Positions 59,690 through 64,000 of a DNA stretch of 64,000 nt are shown in pieces. Numbering within the stretch: the stretch's first letter is position 1; every line of letters begins with the position of its first letter. Position numbers and translations under genes: made by a program. The notes beneath the pieces are model-generated. The model was not told the DNA's origin and searched no databases. It saw only the letters and a list, made by a program, of their open reading frames with translations. The stretch comes from JBBDRJ01 sp963766295 (GTDB lineage: Bacteria; Actinomycetota; JAICYB01). The stretch lies in NCBI GenBank assembly GCA_963766295.1, contig CAVXYW010000001.1:62001-126000 (forward strand). The letters are read 5' to 3'.

Positions 59690-60474
59690 CACCGACCCTT
59701 GAAATCCGGCTCCCGGCGCTCGACGAAGCTCTTCACACCTTCTTGGGCATCCTCTGTCTTCATGTTGGCTTCTTGCGCAAGCGCTTCCTGATCGAAAGCC
59801 GCTGATCGATCGATGTCGTGTGCGCTGTTGAGAAGCTTCTTCGCGAGCGCCAGAGTCTCCGTGGGGCCCTTCGCCAGACGGCGGGCCCACTCGGCGGCGG
59901 TCGACTCGAGATCGCTCTGCGCAACGACGCGATTCACCAGCCCGAGGTCCTGCGCATCCTTCGCGTATAACGAGTCACCGAAGAACACGAGCTCCTTGGC
60001 TCGTTGCGGACCGATCAAACGGATGAGCAGGTACGCGCCGCCTCCGTCGGGCACAAGCGCGCGGCGCATGAAAACCTCGATGAAGCGCGCCTCGTTTGAA
60101 GCGATGACCAGATCGCAGGCGAACGCGATATGAGCCCCTATACCGGCGGCGACTCCGTCGACGGCAGCGATCACCGGCTTGGGACAATCGAGGATCGCGG
60201 AGATCAGCCGCTGAGCACCTTCACGGATGGTCTGAGAGACGCTTACCGGTGGCGCATCATCTGAACGCGATGAGCGAAGGTCCGCGCCGGAGCAGAACGA
60301 GCCGCCGCTGCCTGTGAGAACTACACAGCGCGTTTCGCTATCGCCGCCTGCTTTCTCGAGCAGGTCGATCACACGGTTGCGCTGATCGGGCGAGATCGCG
60401 TTCTTGACGTCCGGACGGTTCAGCGTGATCCACAGCACACCGCCGTCGCGACGCTCTAGTACTTCCTCGCTCAT
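59689..60474 (-). CDS. enoyl-CoA hydratase/isomerase family protein
   Basis: 261-aa crotonase. The oxyanion hole is GSFCSGAD and VDGVAAGIGAHIAFACD. The first hydratase Glu is replaced (GAHIAF, His), and the second region reads FIEVFMRRALVPDGGG, so it is more likely an isomerase or another activity, such as the EchA proteins acting on steroid intermediates. The ATG overlaps the stop of the LLM oxidoreductase by one base. Middle gene of a tight operon 62221-59177. Confidence 0.88.
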   Translation of the reverse strand: MSEEVLERRDGGVLWITLNRPDVKNAISPDQRNRVIDLLEKAGGDSETRCVVLTGSGGSFCSGADLRSSRSDDAPPVSVSQTIREGAQRLISAILDCPKPVIAAVDGVAAGIGAHIAFACDLVIASNEARFIEVFMRRALVPDGGGAYLLIRLIGPQRAKELVFFGDSLYAKDAQDLGLVNRVVAQSDLESTAAEWARRLAKGPTETLALAKKLLNSAHDIDRSAAFDQEALAQEANMKTEDAQEGVKSFVERREPDFKGR

Positions 60475-61319
60475 TAGGTTTTGAAAGTCTCGATCACAGA
60501 TGCGAACTGATCAAGCACGGGCAACACAACGTCGCGCTTGCCGGGTTGCACACCGAGCACGATCTCTTCGATCCCGAGAGTTCCGAAGTACTCGAGCTTG
60601 CCTTGGTCCGGCAGCGAACCGAAGGGGACGATCTTGATCTTCTCGGGGTCACGCCCGGCCTTCTCATACTCGTCGCGAAGCGCCGGCAAGCTCGCCTTGA
60701 TGCCGCGGCCGCCTATCGGGATCCAGCCGTCCGCCCAGTCGGCTATGTGCTTGAAGAGCTTCGGACCGGGAGCACCGCCCAAAAGGATCGGTGGGAATGG
60801 CTTCTGAACGGGCTTGGGCCAGGAAAAGGACGGCTCGAAGCTAACGAACTCTCCGTGATACGAAGCTTCCTCTTCGGTCCACAGCGCCTTCAATGCCTGA
60901 ATGCGTTCGCGCACTGCCTCGCGGCGCCTCTTATAGGGCACGCCATGGTGCTCGAGCTCGTCTTGGTTCCATCCGAATCCGACACCGAAGTCGAACCGGC
61001 CGCCCGACAACAGATCCAAGGTTGCGACTTCCTTTGCGAGGACGATGGGATCGCGCTGCGCAACCAGACAGATGCCGGTACCGACGCGCAGGTCCTTTGT
61101 GGCGGCGGCGGCCGCGGACAGCGCAACGAAAGGATCGAGCGCGTGGTAGTACTGCTGCGGCAACGGCTCGCCCATCGGCGGAGGTGTCTTCCTCGAAACG
61201 GGGATGTGGGTGTGCTCAGGCGTCCACATCGAGTGGAACCCACGCGCTTCGACCTCGCGAGCCAGCTCGACGGGATCGATCGTGTAATCGGTCAAGAAAA
61301 CGGTGACGCCGAACTTCAT
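60474..61319 (-). CDS. LLM-class F420-dependent oxidoreductase
   Basis: 281-aa luciferase-like TIM barrel. Landmarks: MKFGVTVFLTDYTIDP at the start, GFHSMWTPEHTHIPVSR, RVGTGICLVAQRDPIVLAKEVATLDLLSGGRFDFGVGFGWN, typical of the actinobacterial LLM proteins predicted to use coenzyme F420. It would reduce or oxidise an intermediate by hydride transfer. F420 rather than FMN use is inferred from family. It is coupled to the SDR gene upstream by ATGA and to the crotonase gene downstream. Confidence 0.9.
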   Translation of the reverse strand: MKFGVTVFLTDYTIDPVELAREVEARGFHSMWTPEHTHIPVSRKTPPPMGEPLPQQYYHALDPFVALSAAAAATKDLRVGTGICLVAQRDPIVLAKEVATLDLLSGGRFDFGVGFGWNQDELEHHGVPYKRRREAVRERIQALKALWTEEEASYHGEFVSFEPSFSWPKPVQKPFPPILLGGAPGPKLFKHIADWADGWIPIGGRGIKASLPALRDEYEKAGRDPEKIKIVPFGSLPDQGKLEYFGTLGIEEIVLGVQPGKRDVVLPVLDQFASVIETFKT

Positions 61320-62221
61320 TTCTTCGCTTCAGCCTCCTGCGCCGCTTTCGCCAATGCATCTTTGAGTGGGCCCATAAGCGGCATCTCTTCCTGCCCGATG
61401 TCTTCGTCGAGGCGATCGGCGATCTGCTCCGGAGTCCAGCGCCCATCGGTCGTCATCGAACGCTCTTCCTTCGGTTGATTCCAAACCGCGATCCGGTTGC
61501 CGACGGCGGTGTAGATCTGACCTGTGACGTGCGATGCACGGTCGGAGAGAAGGAAGACGCACATCGGCGCTACGTCATCTGCCTCCCCCATCTCGGCCAG
61601 ACCGGCCGGAACGTTCTCCGACATCCGCGTTCTCGCGACGGGAGCAACGGCGTTGGCCCTGACGCTGTATCGATAGAGGCCGAGCGCAGCCGAACGAACG
61701 AGCGACACGATCCCGCCCTTGGCTGCCGAGTAGTTGGCCTGAGCGACGCTTCCTTGAAAAGCGCCGGACGTGAAAGCAACGAGCGAGCCCGAACCCTGCT
61801 TGCGCATGACGGCCGACGCAGCACGAAAGATAGTGAACGTGCCTTTGAGGTGCACGCGAACGACGTCGTCCCATTCATCTTCGGTCATGTTGAAAAGCAT
61901 CCGTTCGCGCAGGATGCCGTGACACGTCACGAGACCGTCGATCCGGCCCCATTCATCGACGGCCGTTTGCACGACGCTCGCTCCACCTTCCATCGATGAC
62001 ACATCGTTGGCCAGAGCGACTGCCGTTCCTCCGATGTTGTTGATCTCCTTGACGACTTCGTCGGCGACCTCACTGGTCGGATCCTCACCGGCCATCCCCA
62101 CTCCGTAGTCGGCCACGACCACATTGGCTCCGGCGTGTGCGCAAGCGAGCGCAACAGCACGTCCGATACCGCGACCCGCGCCCGTGACGGCAACGGACTT
62201 TCCTTCGAGGATGCCGGGCAA
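61316..62221 (-). CDS. SDR, 17beta-HSD4/MFE-like 3-hydroxyacyl-CoA dehydrogenase
   Basis: 301 aa. The NAD loop is VTGAGRGIGRAV, then CHGILRERMLFNMTEDEWDDVVRVHLKGTF, FTSGAFQGSV and YSAAKGG. The CHGILR-type block is like the dehydrogenase part of multifunctional enzyme 2 and ChsB1 (NNAGILR), acting on (R)- or steroid-side-chain 3-hydroxyacyl-CoA. A C-terminal extension of about 50 residues (WTPEQIADRLDEDIG) goes beyond the core SDR. First gene of its operon, divergent from the acyl-CoA dehydrogenase pair. Confidence 0.88.
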   Translation of the reverse strand: MPGILEGKSVAVTGAGRGIGRAVALACAHAGANVVVADYGVGMAGEDPTSEVADEVVKEINNIGGTAVALANDVSSMEGGASVVQTAVDEWGRIDGLVTCHGILRERMLFNMTEDEWDDVVRVHLKGTFTIFRAASAVMRKQGSGSLVAFTSGAFQGSVAQANYSAAKGGIVSLVRSAALGLYRYSVRANAVAPVARTRMSENVPAGLAEMGEADDVAPMCVFLLSDRASHVTGQIYTAVGNRIAVWNQPKEERSMTTDGRWTPEQIADRLDEDIGQEEMPLMGPLKDALAKAAQEAEAKK

Positions 62222-62249
62222 GCAAGTACCTCCGCTTCGCGTTCGTTTT

Positions 62250-62272
62250 CTGACGGAACGTTAGCATTCCGT
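62250..62272. promoter_or_regulatory. operator-like site in divergent SDR/ACAD region
   Basis: CTGACGGAACGTTAG (62250-62264) is a one-mismatch member of the TGAC-N5-GTCA family. It overlaps ACGGAA-N8-TTCCGT (62253-62272), a second inverted repeat. The 55-base region serves both the SDR operon and the acyl-CoA dehydrogenase pair, so one regulator could control both. Confidence 0.5.
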
Positions 62273-62276
62273 TCGT

Positions 62277-63443
62277 ATGGACCTTTCCTACACACCTCAG
62301 CAGGAAGCGTTCCGCAGCGAAGTGCTGGCGTGGCTGGCCGGCAACGTTCCGGCCTCCAGATTGCCTTCCCCCGGCACCGAGGAGGGGTTCGCCGCCCACG
62401 CGGCGTGGGAGAGATCGCTTTCATCGGCGGGCTACGGAGGAATCTCGTGGCCCATTGAGTTAGGCGGGCGTGGGGCCGACGTCGTCCTGCAGGCGATTTT
62501 CGAAGAGGAGTACCTGCGAGCCGGGGCACCCGAGCGCGTGAACATCGTCGGTCAGAAACTCATGGCGCCGACGCTGTGGGCGCACGGCACTGATGAACAG
62601 AAACACCGATGGCTGCCAAGGATCCTTTCCAGCGAGGACATCTGGTCGCAGGGATTCTCGGAGCCGGAAGCCGGAAGCGACCTTGCCGGGATACGAACCA
62701 AAGCCGAACTCCAGGGCGACAACTACGTCGTCAACGGGCAGAAGATCTGGACTTCTTACGGCGCCTTCGCCGATTGGATCTTCGCTTTGGTGCGAACTGA
62801 CCCCCAAGCCGAGCGCCATAACGGCATTACGTTCTTGGCCGTCGATATGAAGACCGAAGGCGTCGAAGCCCGCCCGATCATTCAGTTGGACGGCCAGGCC
62901 GGCTTCGCTGAGGTTTTCTTCACCGACGCTCACGTGCCCGTAGAGAACGTGATCGGGGAACCCAACGACGGATGGCGCGTTGCGATGACGACGCTGGGAG
63001 CCGAGCGGGACTCTCCGCCACGCTCCGCGACACGTTATCTGCGTGACCTCCGGACACTCATCGAGATCGCAAAGCACAAGGGCATCGACGGCGATCCTGC
63101 GGTTCAGGACGAACTGACGAAGCTCTTCGTCCAAGCCAAGTGCTATGCGCACGCGACGACGCACGTGGTCAGCCGGATCTCCAAAGGAGAGGAAATCGGC
63201 GTCGCCGCCAGCGTTATGAAGCTCCAGTGGTCTGAGTTGGAACGGCTCGTTTTCGAAACGGGTCTTGACCTCCTCGGCTCACGAGCTGCATCACTAGAGG
63301 GTCCGGGAGCCGAGGCTGAGGAGTTCTGGCACAACTACTGGTACGCGCGAGCCGCCACGATCTATGCCGGCACTAGCGAGATACAGCGCAACATCGTGTC
63401 CGAAAGATTGCTCGGGCTCCCACGGGAACCGCGCCCATCATGA
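62277..63443 (+). CDS. acyl-CoA dehydrogenase, full-length subunit
   Basis: 388 aa with standard ACAD blocks: PQQEAFRSEVLAWLAGNVP, WSQGFSEPEAGSDLAGIRT, NGQKIWTSYGAFADW and AGTSEIQRNIVSERLLGLPRE. It dehydrogenates an acyl-CoA at C2-C3 with FAD. It overlaps by ATGA with the next gene, another ACAD with a different N terminus, so the two probably form a heteromeric enzyme as in the FadE pairs of steroid side-chain degradation. It is divergent from the SDR operon across an operator-like site. Confidence 0.92.
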   Translation: MDLSYTPQQEAFRSEVLAWLAGNVPASRLPSPGTEEGFAAHAAWERSLSSAGYGGISWPIELGGRGADVVLQAIFEEEYLRAGAPERVNIVGQKLMAPTLWAHGTDEQKHRWLPRILSSEDIWSQGFSEPEAGSDLAGIRTKAELQGDNYVVNGQKIWTSYGAFADWIFALVRTDPQAERHNGITFLAVDMKTEGVEARPIIQLDGQAGFAEVFFTDAHVPVENVIGEPNDGWRVAMTTLGAERDSPPRSATRYLRDLRTLIEIAKHKGIDGDPAVQDELTKLFVQAKCYAHATTHVVSRISKGEEIGVAASVMKLQWSELERLVFETGLDLLGSRAASLEGPGAEAEEFWHNYWYARAATIYAGTSEIQRNIVSERLLGLPREPRPS

Positions 63444-64000
63444 ATTTCGACTTCGACGACACTCAGTGCGCTTTGCGCGACATGGCGCGCGACCTCTTCG
63501 GCAAGGAGTCACCACCATCGCGCCTTCGTGAAATCTGGGACGGAAAGCCGGTCGATCGCCGCGTGTGGAAGACAATGGCGGAGGCCGGCATCTGTGGTCT
63601 AACCGTTCCCGAAGACTTCGGTGGCGCCGGCGGCAACGCCGTCGACCTCGCCTTGGTCTACGAAGAAGCCGGCCGTGCGTGTCTGCCAGAACCTCTTTTG
63701 GAAACGACTGGGATCGCAGCACCGCTGATCGCTCGCTTTGGCTCTGATGCCCTGAAGGAGAGATGGCTGCCGGCCATCGCTTCCGGCGACGCGATCGCCG
63801 GTATCCAGGAGGGCGACGGCTCGTATGTTGCCGGTGGCGGCGACGCCGACTTGATCATTGCCGGCCGCGACGACGCGATCCACATCGTCGACCGCGATGG
63901 CTTCCAGGCAAACCCGTTGCCTTCCGTCGATCAAGCTCGTCCGGTCGCAGAAGTTGAGTGCGCGACAGGGTCCGATACCAAGCTGGCATCAATAACTGAT
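63440..64000 (+). CDS. acyl-CoA dehydrogenase second subunit, 3' end outside window
   Basis: 187 codons are visible and the frame is open at the window edge. The start MNFDFDDTQCALRDMARDLF and AGICGLTVPEDFGGAGGNAVDLALVYEEAGRA are typical ACAD N-terminal helices; the middle domain (DAIAGIQEGDGSYVAGGGDADLIIAG) is diverged and looks short, as in the partner subunits of heteromeric ACADs. It resembles the subunit at 49605-50534 in its opening residues. Coupled to the upstream subunit by ATGA. Confidence 0.88.
   Translation, partial: MNFDFDDTQCALRDMARDLFGKESPPSRLREIWDGKPVDRRVWKTMAEAGICGLTVPEDFGGAGGNAVDLALVYEEAGRACLPEPLLETTGIAAPLIARFGSDALKERWLPAIASGDAIAGIQEGDGSYVAGGGDADLIIAGRDDAIHIVDRDGFQANPLPSVDQARPVAEVECATGSDTKLASITD

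Noticed and set aside
1..64000. CRISPR arrays, tRNA or rRNA genes, insertion sequences
   Set aside because: No regularly spaced direct repeats, cloverleaf-like sequences, rRNA segments or transposase frames were noticed on either strand.

Overview
This 64-kb window is GC-rich (about 60% by eye), gene-dense and most likely from an actinobacterium (Actinomycetota), perhaps an Acidimicrobiia-like or other uncultivated lineage. The evidence is an LLM-class F420-type oxidoreductase, WS/DGAT and LipC-like lipid genes, three P450s with mycobacterial-type motifs, many FadD/FadE/EchA paralogues, frequent GTG and TTG starts, 1-4 base stop/start overlaps and possible leaderless starts. No rRNA, tRNA, CRISPR array, insertion sequence or prophage is visible. 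The longest non-coding stretch is under 180 bases.

Layout. 1-3.8 kb: end of a Liv-type ABC importer (LivM-LivG fusion, LivF) followed by a secreted, C-terminally anchored protein and a small two-helix membrane protein. 3.8-8.2 kb: sulfotransferase, Excalibur-domain protein, zinc alcohol dehydrogenase, DUF427, an aminoglycoside-nucleotidyltransferase-like protein and a DUF1841-like protein. 8.3-11.6 kb: complete osmoprotectant (OpuC/ProU-type) ABC operon. 11.7-13.8 kb: primary-like sigma factor and a frameshifted alcohol dehydrogenase. 13.8-24.5 kb (minus strand): ketosynthase-like/DUF35 fusion, SCP2-type thiolase, acyl-CoA ligase, Liv substrate-binding lipoprotein, LivH-LivM fusion, LivG, LivF, then a second copy of the secreted protein plus two-helix pair seen at 2.3-3.8 kb. 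Three of these liv genes carry a single-base frameshift. 24.6-34.2 kb: one 9.6-kb gene for a 3201-residue protein (zinc ribbons, class III nucleotidyl cyclase, AAA/NACHT-like ATPase, helical repeats, then 15 tandem NTF2/SnoaL-like modules). Its 5' flank carries a perfect CRP-type palindrome. 34.3-35 kb: VapBC toxin-antitoxin pair. 35-64 kb: lipid and probably steroid or isoprenoid catabolism: enoyl-CoA hydratases, cyclase, WS/DGAT, esterase, CoA ligases, dienoyl-CoA reductase, TetR and R2-like diiron oxidase, alkylsulfatase-like hydrolase, SDRs, two heteromeric-type acyl-CoA dehydrogenase pairs, three consecutive P450s and an EXPERA/TMEM97-like membrane protein.

How the genes may work together. 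P450s oxidise an aliphatic side chain, CoA ligases activate the acid, acyl-CoA dehydrogenase pairs, hydratases and SDRs carry out beta-oxidation, and the thiolase with the DUF35 fusion would do the final thiolytic or retro-aldol cleavage. The second Liv transporter is in the same gene run as a ligase and thiolase, so it may import the substrate. A recurring palindrome of form TGAC-N5-GTCA lies upstream of several of these units, including one identical 19-mer at two sites 34.6 kb apart, which points to a shared regulator. The two strongest candidates for undescribed biology are the cyclase with 15 NTF2-like modules and the duplicated Liv-associated secreted/two-helix protein pair.
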